A DNA stretch of 64,000 bases from Xylanibacter brevis ATCC 19188 (GTDB lineage: Bacteria; Bacteroidota; Bacteroidia; Bacteroidales; Bacteroidaceae), in NCBI RefSeq assembly GCF_000621725.1, contig NZ_JHXM01000002.1:1-64000 (forward strand). Direction: 5' to 3'. The notes under the pieces are model-generated. The model searched no databases and was not told the DNA's origin. It saw nothing but the letters and a program-made list of their open reading frames with translations. Every line of letters starts with the position of its first letter. Position 1 is the stretch's first letter. The position numbers were made by a program, and so were the translations under genes. This document shows, piece by piece, positions 51,401-59,682 of this stretch.

Positions 51401-52523
51401 CCCAGTCAACATCGGCAATGGCGTAGTTGTGGTAGCCGTTGCCATACCAGGGCGAGCTGCTGTCGTTGCAGTTCCAGCGCCAGCGTACAGAGAGCTCGTG
51501 AGTGGCAGGATTAACGTCCAGTGCAATCATCTTATGACGGGTGTAGATGCCTCGCGCCAGGAAGATGCTGGGCTTGCGACCGTCCAGATAGGGCGCACCG
51601 AAAAAGTGCTTTGACGAGCGGTGGCCGTAGCCGTCGCCCCACGCCTTCTCCAGGTCGGTCTCGCCATCCTCCAGTCGTTTCAGGGGGTATTCCATGATTT
51701 GATAGGGCACACCGGTCTCACCGTTCAGATAGACCAGATACTCGGCACCGTCGTGCATAAACCAGTTGGTACCGCCGCCCGTAGCTGCGCGGTAGTTCTT
51801 GGTCTGGTCGCCAACAACGTGGGGAGTACCGTACACATCGTAGATGGTGGTGCCGTCGGCAGCACGCATGATGACCTCCGCCTTGCCGTCGCCGTCCCAG
51901 TCGTAGGCAGCAATGTTCTGCTCGTTGTTTTGGAAGTCGCCCATATTAGGACCGCAGTTGATGTACCACAGACGGGTGCCGTCCATTTTCAGACACTCAA
52001 AGAGGCTATACTCCTTGGTGTCCACGCCGTCAATCTTCGGACCGTTCTTGGGGTACGACTGCGAGATCTCGCTCTGGTTGTCGAATTTCATCAGCATCTC
52101 CACCTGTCCGTCGCCATCAACGTCGGCGCAGCATACATCGTTGGGCACATACACAGACTTCAGACCGCTGTGTGTGGGAGTAATCTCCTTGTAGTTGCTG
52201 GCCCATACGTCGGCCACCTTGCTGCCCGTGGCTTCTTCTACGCCGCGAACCACCGCCTTGACCGTATATTTACTGTCGGTGGTTCCGGCAGCATCCTTAA
52301 AGTTTGAAACCTCCAGGTTCGAGGCCACCTGTGTGCCGTTGCGATAGAGGTTGTACTTCACATCGTAGTACTCCTCGCCGAGAATACGCCAGGAGCAGAA
52401 CACACCGTCGGCCGTCTTGATAGCGGTCAGTCCACGATCCAGCGCATCGGTGCGGCGCTGTGCAAAGCCGTTGGTAGCCGTTGTTAGCAACAGTGCTGAT
52501 AGGAATAAGAGTTTTTTCTTCAT
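48411..52523 (-). CDS. PL11 rhamnogalacturonan lyase fused to autotransporter-type beta repeats
   Basis: Exported 1370-aa protein, about twice the usual PL11 length. Signal peptide LLFLSALLLTTATNGFA. Residues about 22-625 are a PL11 propeller (ALDRGLTAIKTADGVFCSWR, CCADVDGDGQVEMLMKFDNQ, AAYDWDGDGKAEVIMRAADG, FGDWREEVIART). Residues about 640-1300 are repeats of the passenger-associated beta-helix type (GSMRLVKQGDGTLVLPNVTE, SGSGKQLVKTGNGTLQVHGN). The C-terminus is FNLGGMPIDKPTKKGIYIRN then GKKIIIK, matching the motif in neighbouring proteins. The beta-helix may hold the enzyme off the cell surface or bind substrate (inference). Its own promoter is at 52559-52567. It overlaps the smaller PL11 gene. 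Confidence 0.88.
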   Translation of the reverse strand: MKKKLLFLSALLLTTATNGFAQRRTDALDRGLTAIKTADGVFCSWRILGEEYYDVKYNLYRNGTQVASNLEVSNFKDAAGTTDSKYTVKAVVRGVEEATGSKVADVWASNYKEITPTHSGLKSVYVPNDVCCADVDGDGQVEMLMKFDNQSEISQSYPKNGPKIDGVDTKEYSLFECLKMDGTRLWYINCGPNMGDFQNNEQNIAAYDWDGDGKAEVIMRAADGTTIYDVYGTPHVVGDQTKNYRAATGGGTNWFMHDGAEYLVYLNGETGVPYQIMEYPLKRLEDGETDLEKAWGDGYGHRSSKHFFGAPYLDGRKPSIFLARGIYTRHKMIALDVNPATHELSVRWRWNCNDSSSPWYGNGYHNYAIADVDWDGRDEICFGSMVIDDNGKGLSTTGLGHGDAQHHSDFNPYKHGHEIFACLEDNPGNNYRDATTAKIYHRFVSSKDDGRCIAGNFSNDYPGAMGFSGYDNPISCVTADYISGMNKGGIPDNFRIYWDGDLCDEGLNYSNGKNTAIAIYKYNKGVLETLAGSLTNNDTKGTPCYQGDLFGDWREEVIARTADNKIRIYTTTIPTTWRNYTLWHDMQYRNAMVWQMNGYNQPPHVSYFLGELEGITAAPPALTNTNRTEIQNGGSIGTAQNDQQVMMAETNDMTVSVADGASPYIFFDNAPSWVQGHDNNNNITRSYFTHTLTGGAFTGSMRLVKQGDGTLVLPNVTETYTGNTDVWAGTLQFDGTMQSSSVWLNRHTNLISNGGTFNGGIKADYNATIYPGGKNATGNLTTTTLALGFGSRVVFDIAKTGTADKVNAQKLVIEKKDWQYGPEYAAPVFQFNNADIDALPAGNYLLGDITTIEGNINDIVLEGFEKKKVALAYEEGKLYLVIIKLRDATSIIWDGGEDGIWDFGETENFKRDNESIMFVTGDEVTFNDQASKSDITIQGVVAPASIVFANNSKNFTLSGEGSIIDNTSITLQGEGQVNITNTNKFTGAIYLNGGRLSVASLANNDGVDYAALGSAKNKLTFNNGTLNILKTMSTSHPFAITSVGTINVDNGITLTHNGAISGSGKQLVKTGNGTLQVHGNAQYEELVVNQGTVHGGEIGDVHTYPTNITLNGGTLKDPDNMYSYSTNRANVNVPEGKTATWTLDSRCYYKGKLTGKGKLTVNVTNTRSQMQGDWSQFEGTINFQNLKTGSYDPSIMWDNSYGLAKATIHGVFNNNGKNITIGAIDDNATLSGAGVYSVKKVNMKVTRARGNSTNTKIEAVGTLSITEEINVTWSGVSPKAGEEVILWKVGRLATSSSVIINLPTLPSGLEWETSELLKKEGKLRVIEATAVKTLQQNDAHGQLFNLGGMPIDKPTKKGIYIRNGKKIIIK

Positions 52524-52558
52524 ATTGTTTTAGTATTGTTATCGTTATTAGTTCGTGG

Positions 52559-52567
52559 GCAAAGATA
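52559..52567 (-). promoter_or_regulatory. -7 promoter element of the PL11 pair
   Basis: Minus-strand TATCTTTGC, exact consensus, 35 bp before the larger PL11 start, so the lyases can be expressed apart from the susCD genes. Confidence 0.75.
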
Positions 52568-52666
52568 TGAAAATTCTGTTAAACACAACAGAAATAATTG
52601 GTTTTTAACTTGTGGAATTTGAGAGAAAAGAGGTTTAACCGTAGTAAACCACATGTGCGATTTTGG

Positions 52667-52747
52667 TACCACCACTTGGTAGCGTGATTACCGACGCTTG
52701 GTAGCCTCAGTACCAACGCCTGGTACGACCAGTACCAAAACGTGGTA
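52667..52747. repeat. Array D: 15-bp TACC-GGTA modules on a 22-bp period
   Basis: Four modules with 7-bp spacers: TACCACCACTTGGTA (52667), TACCGACGCTTGGTA (52689), TACCAACGCCTGGTA (52711) and TACCAAAACGTGGTA (52733). Spacers are GCGTGAT, GCCTCAG and CGACCAG. Arms TACC and GGTA are constant and the centre varies. A partial TGGTACTGAG follows at 52755. The array lies between the terminator of the 706-aa gene and the PL11 promoter; the rest of 52524-52854 holds only those signals. Confidence 0.85.
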
Positions 52748-52774
52748 CTGATTTTGGTACTGAGAGAATACAAA

Positions 52775-52804
52775 AATCCCCACAACCTGTTGGCTGTGGG
52801 GATT
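52775..52804 (-). terminator. Intrinsic terminator of the susCD operon
   Basis: AATCCCCACA (52775-52784) pairs perfectly with TGTGGGGATT (52795-52804) around a 10-base loop. On the minus strand it is followed by TTTTTG, 51 bp after the 706-aa gene. Confidence 0.9.
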
Positions 52805-52854
52805 GGTATTGTTTGTTCACGTTCGGAAGAATACAAACGTGTTTGATTCTTCGC

Positions 52855-54975
52855 TTACTTAATCACAAACTTTTTACCCTGCTTAACGTAAACACCCTTG
52901 TTCAGGCTGTTCATGTTCATACGAACACCGTTCATGTTGTAAACAGGAGCGTTGTGGTCAGAAACCACCTTGTTGTAGTTCATCTCGTTGATGCCTGCAG
53001 GATTGTTGTCGGGAGTCAGAACGAGGACGCGGCTCAGGGCTGTATCAACACGATAGAGCTGGAAGGTCTCCAGACCAGTGTGCACCTCGTTTACACCACC
53101 CAGGTGAGCAGCCTTGTAAGCAGCAATAGCTGTTTCAGGTTCGGTACCAATGGGGAACTGTGGGTGGATAGAGCCACCACCATAGTTGTCAATCTTAGAA
53201 ACAATGATGAAGTCCTCATCGGTCAGACCGTCAACACCCATAGTAACGTTGTTGATAACGATAGCGGCATAAGTCATGCTCTCGTTGATATAGAAGTCAC
53301 CACCATCACCCAGGTTACCAGAGAAGCATAGACCGATACCTTCGTACATCTTCACGTTGGTGCTACCGCCTACATGTCCCAGATGGTCCGTCTTAGGCTG
53401 TCCTTCTTCATAGTACTTTGTAATAGAAGGTGATACGTTAACAGAGTCGTGCCAGAGATACATAGGAGCAAACAGAGAAGCAGCAGTTTCTTCGTTCAGT
53501 TTAGACTGCAGATACTGATAGCGCTTGATAGCCTCATAGTTCTGAGTTGTAGGACCGTAAACGGGAACATTAGTCCAGATAGTGTTCTGATCATTATCTT
53601 TCTCGCCAGAGTCAACCTGATAGTACATACGCATACGGCCAGTCCAGTTGCTCTCACCAGAGGTTGTTTCAGAATCAAGGTCCTCCATGGCATCGAAGCC
53701 CTTCTCTGTCAGTTCTGCACCAGTCATGTGCTGGAAGTCGATATCGTTCTTGATGGCGAAAGCCTGATTGTTTTCAACGTTGACGGTTGTTGTTCCGAAT
53801 CCAGGAGCAATAGTCTGGATAGTCAGGATACCCTTATCCTCAACATTAACTTTTACACCATTCAGCTGATCCTCTGCTTTCTGGATAACTTTGTCGCCAG
53901 ACTTGAACTCGTAAGCAATGAAAATCTGGGGCTTGGTGGGAACCTCACTATTGTCAACTGTGATGGTGTACTCCTTAGCATATCCCTTTGAAGCATTGGT
54001 GATTGTGGCTACAGCAGCGGGAAGTTGGAACAGAACGCATTCTACTTCTGCAGTTACCTTTTCAGATGTAGCTTCGCCAGAAGTTGTCCAAACCTCGATT
54101 GTACCAGAGGTTGAAGTGGTGTACTGATAAGAACCATCGCAGTCTGAATACTCAATTTCCTGTTCTTGGCCATCGGTACCCTTTACGTGCAGAGTCTCTC
54201 CCTCGAGGAAGGCAATGGTGTAGGTACGCTCTGTACCGTTCACACCAGTCAGGGCTACAGAAGGAACGTTCGCAAAGTCTTGTTCGGTGATAACCTGAAC
54301 CTTGAGGTTGTCCATCTGAAGTACACTGTACCAACGGGCAGCATAGATGTTCAAACCAGAAATCAGCATGTTGGTGCCAGCGTCAAAACTACGTTTACCT
54401 TCTGCCTTAACATCTGATGAATTGATCTGTGACGTAATCTGATAAGATAGTTCATGTGCTAAGGTGTCGACATCAATAAAGATAGAATACCACGCACCGG
54501 CTTCAACAGCAAATGTGTTCTCAGTGTCGCCATTGATGAAAAACAGATTGTGATTGTCTGCTGACTCCGTGATTGAGAACAAGGTGTGCTCTTTAGCATT
54601 GATGACACCATTGTTTGCATCGGGCTTTGTGCCAGAGAACAGTGCGAATTCTGTACCAAACTGGTTGTTAGCCAAAGTAGCATAGCTCCACTCGAACTCA
54701 ATGTGGTACTTGCCTTCTTTCAGCTTGTCTGCAAAAACGTCTTCACCCCATACTGTATAACAGTTACGTCCGTTGTTACTGCCTAGACTGAACTGGAAAA
54801 ATTTACCGAAATCGTCGCCAGCGATTGCCATACCGCCAGCCAAATTCGGAGATGTCCAATTCCAAGAGGCAACATCACCTGACTCATAGTCTTGGCTAAC
54901 CAGGTTGATAATACCTGCATTAGCACCTGTTACCATAGCCACAAAGGCCGTTAGTAAAAGATAGAATTTCTTCAT
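52855..54975 (-). CDS. Unknown secreted protein with C-terminal sorting-like motif
   Basis: Protein of 706 aa that I cannot assign to a family. Signal peptide MKKFYLLLTAFVAMVTGANA. Residues about 25-215 look like a jelly-roll module (VSQDYESGDVASWNW, LKEGKYHIEFEWSYATL, WYSVLQMDNLKVQVI), plausible for glycan binding. The middle (about 220-420) contains short Thr/Val-rich beta segments suggesting Ig-like domains. The end, VYNMNGVRMNMNSLNKGVYV followed by KQGKKFVIK, matches the terminal motif of both PL11 proteins. It lies 57 bp after susD, in the place where a surface glycan-binding protein (SusE/F-like) usually sits, and is followed by a strong terminator. A role in substrate capture is inference. 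Confidence 0.75.
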   Translation of the reverse strand: MKKFYLLLTAFVAMVTGANAGIINLVSQDYESGDVASWNWTSPNLAGGMAIAGDDFGKFFQFSLGSNNGRNCYTVWGEDVFADKLKEGKYHIEFEWSYATLANNQFGTEFALFSGTKPDANNGVINAKEHTLFSITESADNHNLFFINGDTENTFAVEAGAWYSIFIDVDTLAHELSYQITSQINSSDVKAEGKRSFDAGTNMLISGLNIYAARWYSVLQMDNLKVQVITEQDFANVPSVALTGVNGTERTYTIAFLEGETLHVKGTDGQEQEIEYSDCDGSYQYTTSTSGTIEVWTTSGEATSEKVTAEVECVLFQLPAAVATITNASKGYAKEYTITVDNSEVPTKPQIFIAYEFKSGDKVIQKAEDQLNGVKVNVEDKGILTIQTIAPGFGTTTVNVENNQAFAIKNDIDFQHMTGAELTEKGFDAMEDLDSETTSGESNWTGRMRMYYQVDSGEKDNDQNTIWTNVPVYGPTTQNYEAIKRYQYLQSKLNEETAASLFAPMYLWHDSVNVSPSITKYYEEGQPKTDHLGHVGGSTNVKMYEGIGLCFSGNLGDGGDFYINESMTYAAIVINNVTMGVDGLTDEDFIIVSKIDNYGGGSIHPQFPIGTEPETAIAAYKAAHLGGVNEVHTGLETFQLYRVDTALSRVLVLTPDNNPAGINEMNYNKVVSDHNAPVYNMNGVRMNMNSLNKGVYVKQGKKFVIK

Positions 54976-55032
54976 AATTAAAGAGATTAAATTAGTAAAT
55001 TAATGTTGTTAGTTATAATAATAGTTATTCTA

Positions 55033-56784
55033 TTACCAACCAGGGTTCTGTTTCAAAGCACCGCCCGACTTCTGAATCTCGCTCTGTGGGATGGGGAAGA
55101 AGTACATCTTGTCATTCCATGTGTTGCGAGTCTTGTTGTTCACCTGCGGGGTGTAGGTGTAGTCATATTGAACAGAAGTGGTGCCGTCGCCATTGTCAAT
55201 CACTTGCTCGGTGCGGGTAATCTTCATTGTCTTGATGGTGGTGAAGTACTCTGGTGCCTTCTTCCATCGACGAACGTCAAAGAAACGGTGTCCCTCGAAG
55301 GCCAGTTCCACAAAGCGCTCGTTCTCATACTTCTTGGTGAAGTCGGCCAGGCTCAAACCAGTTGCCAGGTCAGGCTGTCCGGCACGGGCACGAACAATGT
55401 TGATGGCTGCAGCTGCCGACATGCTGAACTCTGAGTCGGTGGTATAGCCATCGCCTTTCCAGTTGAGCAGTGCTTCGGCATAGTCCAGATAGAGCTCGCC
55501 AAGACGGAAAATTACATAGTTGTGATAGAACGCATTGGCACCCTTAGCACCAATGATGGTGGTGGGGTTGCAGTACTTCTTCAGATAGTAGCCAGTGGGT
55601 GTGCCATTGGTTAGCTGAGGACCATTAGCGCCACCTTCGAACGTCTCCAGCAGGGTGGGGTTAGAGTTTGGCCACTGTTCGCCGTTGACTGCTACAATCC
55701 ATCCCAGACGCTTGTCGCGGTTGGCATAAGGATTCTGTGGGTCGTAGCCGCTGCCTTCTTCGTCGATGGCCTTACCATTGGTCATTTCGAAAGCGTCAAC
55801 CAGATTCTGAGTGGGGCAGTTTCCACCACCGCCATTCTCCATACCTACAGGGAAGTTGTACTTCTCGTAGTTGTTGTTGGCAGAGGTTGAGTTCTGACGA
55901 CGAATGAAGATCTGCTCCTTGGTGTCCTTATAGTTGTCCGACTGGAACAGTGATGCATAGTCGCTGGTAAGGCCCATGCCGCGCAGTTTGCATGCGTCGA
56001 TAGCCTCCTTGCAGCGCAGTGCTGCCTGGTGCCAGCGCTCCTTGTCGTTCTCGGGGTTGAACAATGGACTTGCATAGTAGAGAGCAGCACGCGCACGCAG
56101 TGCCAGCACGGCGAGGTCGTTGGCGCGACCAGTCTCGGCAACGCCCAGGCCCAGTGTGCCATAGTCCTTCATGATGTTGTCTTTGATAGCAGCGCACTCA
56201 TCGTCGATAAACTGGAAAATCTCGTCAGACGAAGTGCGGGGCAGACTGTTGGCCTTTGTAGCATCCATGTTCTCCACCTTCAAGGGCACATCGCCATACT
56301 GGCGCACCAGCAGGAAGTAGAAGTAGGCACGAGCCCAGCGGGCTTCCCACTGGTAGTTCTCGTACTGCTGCATCTCTTTCTTGTATTCAATATCCAGCTG
56401 ATAGTCGGGGAAGGTGAGTCCCTGGAACTCGTCGAGCAACAGGTTGCAATAGCTGATGCCTTTGTAGCAAGAGCTCCAGATAGAACTCTTGGCATTGGTG
56501 GGACTCCATGCACCATTGTAGAAGTCCTCAATCTGATTGCCAGGATGTGAGTAAACAGACTCGTCGGTGGCTGAGCTCAGCATTGCACCGCTATAGTTAC
56601 CGAAGTCCTGGTCCAACTGCTGATAGATTGTGGTAGTGAAACCACCAACGCGGCTGAACATCTCCTTGATATAGTCAGCACCATCTACCTTGTACTCGTG
56701 GTAGTCCATCTGGTCGCTGCAAGAAGCCAGTGCCAGTAGTGCAGAAGCACTGATGATATATGATTTGATTTTCATAATAGTCAT
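55033..56784 (-). CDS. SusD/RagB-family outer-membrane lipoprotein
   Basis: Surface glycan-binding lipoprotein of 583 aa that works as lid of the SusC channel. ATG at 56775 (MKIKSYIISASALLALASC) gives the best lipoprotein signal with lipobox LASC; the longer start adds three residues. The helical TPR-like SusD fold is evident (RWARAYFYFLLVRQYGDVPL, DYAEALLNWKGDGYT, AAAAINIVRARAGQPDL, ELAFEGHRFFDVRRWKKAPE). The C-terminus ends in FPIPQSEIQKSGGALKQNPG then W, the standard SusD ending. It lies 13 bp after susC. Confidence 0.95.
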   Translation of the reverse strand: MTIMKIKSYIISASALLALASCSDQMDYHEYKVDGADYIKEMFSRVGGFTTTIYQQLDQDFGNYSGAMLSSATDESVYSHPGNQIEDFYNGAWSPTNAKSSIWSSCYKGISYCNLLLDEFQGLTFPDYQLDIEYKKEMQQYENYQWEARWARAYFYFLLVRQYGDVPLKVENMDATKANSLPRTSSDEIFQFIDDECAAIKDNIMKDYGTLGLGVAETGRANDLAVLALRARAALYYASPLFNPENDKERWHQAALRCKEAIDACKLRGMGLTSDYASLFQSDNYKDTKEQIFIRRQNSTSANNNYEKYNFPVGMENGGGGNCPTQNLVDAFEMTNGKAIDEEGSGYDPQNPYANRDKRLGWIVAVNGEQWPNSNPTLLETFEGGANGPQLTNGTPTGYYLKKYCNPTTIIGAKGANAFYHNYVIFRLGELYLDYAEALLNWKGDGYTTDSEFSMSAAAAINIVRARAGQPDLATGLSLADFTKKYENERFVELAFEGHRFFDVRRWKKAPEYFTTIKTMKITRTEQVIDNGDGTTSVQYDYTYTPQVNNKTRNTWNDKMYFFPIPQSEIQKSGGALKQNPGW

Positions 56785-56797
56785 TGTTTTTTGTGGG

Positions 56798-59632
56798 TTA
56801 GAAAGTTACTGACAGTCCGAATACAACACTGCGGTTCAGGGGTGCTGTAACGCCGTAAGAGGCTGCATCAACCTCGTCGATGTGGTCGAAGGTGAGCAGG
56901 TCGTTGCCACGCAGGTAAACTTTGGCAGCATTGACAATCTTAGTGCTGGTCAGCAGCGATTTGGGCAAGTGGTAGTAGAGCTCTACGTTGCGCAGCTTCA
57001 TGTAAGAACGATCGCGCAGCCAGAAGGTGCTGTTCTGTGTGTTGTTGGCATTGCTGGCAGAGCTGAGGCGTGGGAACTTGGCGTTGGCCACGTTGTTAGT
57101 TTCCTTGTTCCAACGGTTGTCATAGACATACTGTGAAAGTGCATTGTTATTTACAATGGTGCTGAAGTATGCAGATGAGTTGATGTTGGCAGAATAGCGA
57201 CCTACGCCCTGGAACATGGCATCAAAACCGAAGCCCTTGTACTCGGCACCCAGATGGAAGCTATAGAACAGTTCAGGGCAGTTGGCGCTGTATCCAATCT
57301 TGCAAACGTCGTTGTTATCAATCACGTTGTCGTTGTTCACATCCTTGTACTTGATGTCACCAACGGTGACTGTAGAGAAGGTCTGTGTGGGGCTGGCAGC
57401 AATTTCGGCTTCGCTGGTAAAGATGCCTTCTGCAATCAGTCCGTAAGATGAGCTCAGAGGATTGCCAGTCTGAACAAGGTTAGAATAGAGGCGTGGCTCT
57501 TCGGCCATGTCCTTGATCTCGTTGCTGTAGGTCATCAGGTTAGCACCTACGTTCAGGGTAACCTCACCCAGCTTCTTGGTGTAGTCGGCTGCAACCTCGA
57601 AGCCATGCTGCTTAACCTTACCCTGGTTCAGATATGGAGCATCGAAACCAATCAGTGAGGTGTAGAAGCCAGCACCCGATACCCAAATGTCGTGGCGGTT
57701 TTGCATGAAGTAGTCAACTTCGATGTTCAGACCGTCGAACAAAGTTGCATCCAAACCAACATTGAACTTGGTAGCCTTCTCATGTGAGGGATTAGGTGTG
57801 GCCATCTGACCGATGGTTACAGGGCCATACATGGCTGAGTCGTAACCACTACCGAATGCATAGCCACCACCAGCTTGTGAGTAAGACTGGGTGTAGTAGG
57901 TCCATACGTTATCGCCTGGCAGATAGTCGGCATTGATCAGACCGAGGCTGGCGCGAAGTTTCAGGAAGTTGACAAATTTAACGTCCTTCATGAAGTTCTC
58001 CTTGCTCAGCACCCAACCGGCTGACAGGGTGGGAGAGAACGACCACTTTGTGTCGGGAGCCAAGCGGCTGCTGCCTGAGTAAACCAAAGCGAGGTCTGCC
58101 AAGTAGCGGTTCTTGTGAGCGTAGTGTGCCCACAATGCGTAGTTCATGCGTGTGATGGCTGTGTTTACACCTGTGGTGTTCTGATAGTCGTAGTCATATT
58201 TCACCTGTCCGTAAACATAGTCGTTGTCAGTCAGCTGTTTGTCGTAGTTAAGACTAGCCTGGAAGGTCATGCGACGCTGGTAGTTGTTGGTGTTGGCATC
58301 CTTGCTCATGGTGCCGTCTTTACCACCAGTGAAGTATGAACCCAGAACGGGAGCACCGCCTGCCCATCCAGATACGGGATAGCTGCCGTAGATATACTCA
58401 CGGCTGTGGTTCTCGAAAAGTGTTGAGTACATGTCGTAACCCATGCGAGCAGTGAAGCTCAGACCTTCGAGCCAGTACTTCAAATCCTGCTGCAAAGTCA
58501 TATCGGCAAACAGAGCACGTTCGTGAATCTTGTAGTAGGCGGCTGCCGTTGACTGTGCCACGGGGTTCAGTGTTCCAGCATAGGTGGCATTACCACCCCA
58601 GTCGCCAGTCTCACTCTTGATGGGGAATGCATTGGCGGGCAGTGAATATACGTTTTTCCACAGGTCAGTCTCGTTGCCGGGACGTGACATCTCGCTCAAC
58701 ACACCCAACAGGTTCACTTTCAAATCGGTGGTTGGGGTCAGGTCAATATCCAAGTTGGTACGCATGTTACCACGAACGTATTTGTCTTGTGTTGAGTAAC
58801 CCTCGTTGGCATCGAAGTTCTTGATGAAACCCTTGTCTGAAAGCAGGTTCACCATGGTGAAGTAGCGGAAACGCTCGCCACCGCCTTTAAACTCAATGGC
58901 ATACTTGTTAGTGACGCCATGATGACGGAAGGTCTCGTCCACCCAGTTCACGTTAGGTGCCTGGAAAGGATAGGTGCCGTTCTGATAGGCATTCAGCTCG
59001 TCGGTGCCATAGCGTGGTTCTGCACCTTCGTTAGCCAGTGCCTCGTTCATGGCGTTGGCATAAGTATAGGCATTGACGAACTTAGGACGATTAATCTGAT
59101 AGTTAATCAGGTGGTCGTAGTTCACACGGATGCTGTTGCTATTATACTGACCACGCTTCGTGGTAATCTGGATGGCACCGTTGGCACCCTTATAACCATA
59201 GAGTGCAACAGCGGCAGCATCTTTAAGAATGGCTACGTGGTCCACTTCTTCGGGGCTCAGCAGTGTGATGTCGCGCTCGATACCATCAACCAAGATCAGT
59301 GGGGCGCTGGTGCTGAGACTCTGCAGGCCACGTACGTAGAACGTGGGATTGGCAGCATAATAGATGCCAGCGCCATCGAGTGAGATCAGACCATTGCCTT
59401 GACCCAGGATAGAGTTGCCGATATTCTTAGAAGAACGCTTGTCAACGTCCTGACTCTTAATCACAGAAACAGCGGCTGTTGACTGGGCGCGGGTGAAATT
59501 CTTACTTGCACCCACCTCGATGACTTGATCAATGAAGTCATTGCCAGTCAGCGTAGTTGAGTCTTTCTGCGCTGCTGCTGGCAGGCTGAGGCCTGCAAGC
59601 AGTGAAAGCACGTATATATTTTTCTTGTTCAT
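56798..59632 (-). CDS. SusC-family TonB-dependent outer-membrane transporter, short form
   Basis: Outer-membrane oligosaccharide importer of 944 aa. Signal peptide SLLAGLSLPAAAQ. The plug begins soon after (ARAQSTAAVSVIKSQDV-like region, NPTFYVRGLQSLSTSAPLIL, VDGIERDITLLSPEEVDHV, ILKDAAAVALYGYKGANGAI), and the 22-strand barrel ends in LNRSVVFGLSVTF. The N-terminal carboxypeptidase-regulatory-like domain that precedes the plug in most SusC proteins (about 1000-1100 aa) is not visible: only about 20 residues separate the signal peptide from the plug. It is the second susC of the locus, 50 bp after susD2 and 13 bp before susD1. Confidence 0.94.
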   Translation of the reverse strand: MNKKNIYVLSLLAGLSLPAAAQKDSTTLTGNDFIDQVIEVGASKNFTRAQSTAAVSVIKSQDVDKRSSKNIGNSILGQGNGLISLDGAGIYYAANPTFYVRGLQSLSTSAPLILVDGIERDITLLSPEEVDHVAILKDAAAVALYGYKGANGAIQITTKRGQYNSNSIRVNYDHLINYQINRPKFVNAYTYANAMNEALANEGAEPRYGTDELNAYQNGTYPFQAPNVNWVDETFRHHGVTNKYAIEFKGGGERFRYFTMVNLLSDKGFIKNFDANEGYSTQDKYVRGNMRTNLDIDLTPTTDLKVNLLGVLSEMSRPGNETDLWKNVYSLPANAFPIKSETGDWGGNATYAGTLNPVAQSTAAAYYKIHERALFADMTLQQDLKYWLEGLSFTARMGYDMYSTLFENHSREYIYGSYPVSGWAGGAPVLGSYFTGGKDGTMSKDANTNNYQRRMTFQASLNYDKQLTDNDYVYGQVKYDYDYQNTTGVNTAITRMNYALWAHYAHKNRYLADLALVYSGSSRLAPDTKWSFSPTLSAGWVLSKENFMKDVKFVNFLKLRASLGLINADYLPGDNVWTYYTQSYSQAGGGYAFGSGYDSAMYGPVTIGQMATPNPSHEKATKFNVGLDATLFDGLNIEVDYFMQNRHDIWVSGAGFYTSLIGFDAPYLNQGKVKQHGFEVAADYTKKLGEVTLNVGANLMTYSNEIKDMAEEPRLYSNLVQTGNPLSSSYGLIAEGIFTSEAEIAASPTQTFSTVTVGDIKYKDVNNDNVIDNNDVCKIGYSANCPELFYSFHLGAEYKGFGFDAMFQGVGRYSANINSSAYFSTIVNNNALSQYVYDNRWNKETNNVANAKFPRLSSASNANNTQNSTFWLRDRSYMKLRNVELYYHLPKSLLTSTKIVNAAKVYLRGNDLLTFDHIDEVDAASYGVTAPLNRSVVFGLSVTF

Positions 59633-59682
59633 ATCTTCTATTATTCTTAAATTATTAATTCTTACCCATTAACTCAAGAATA

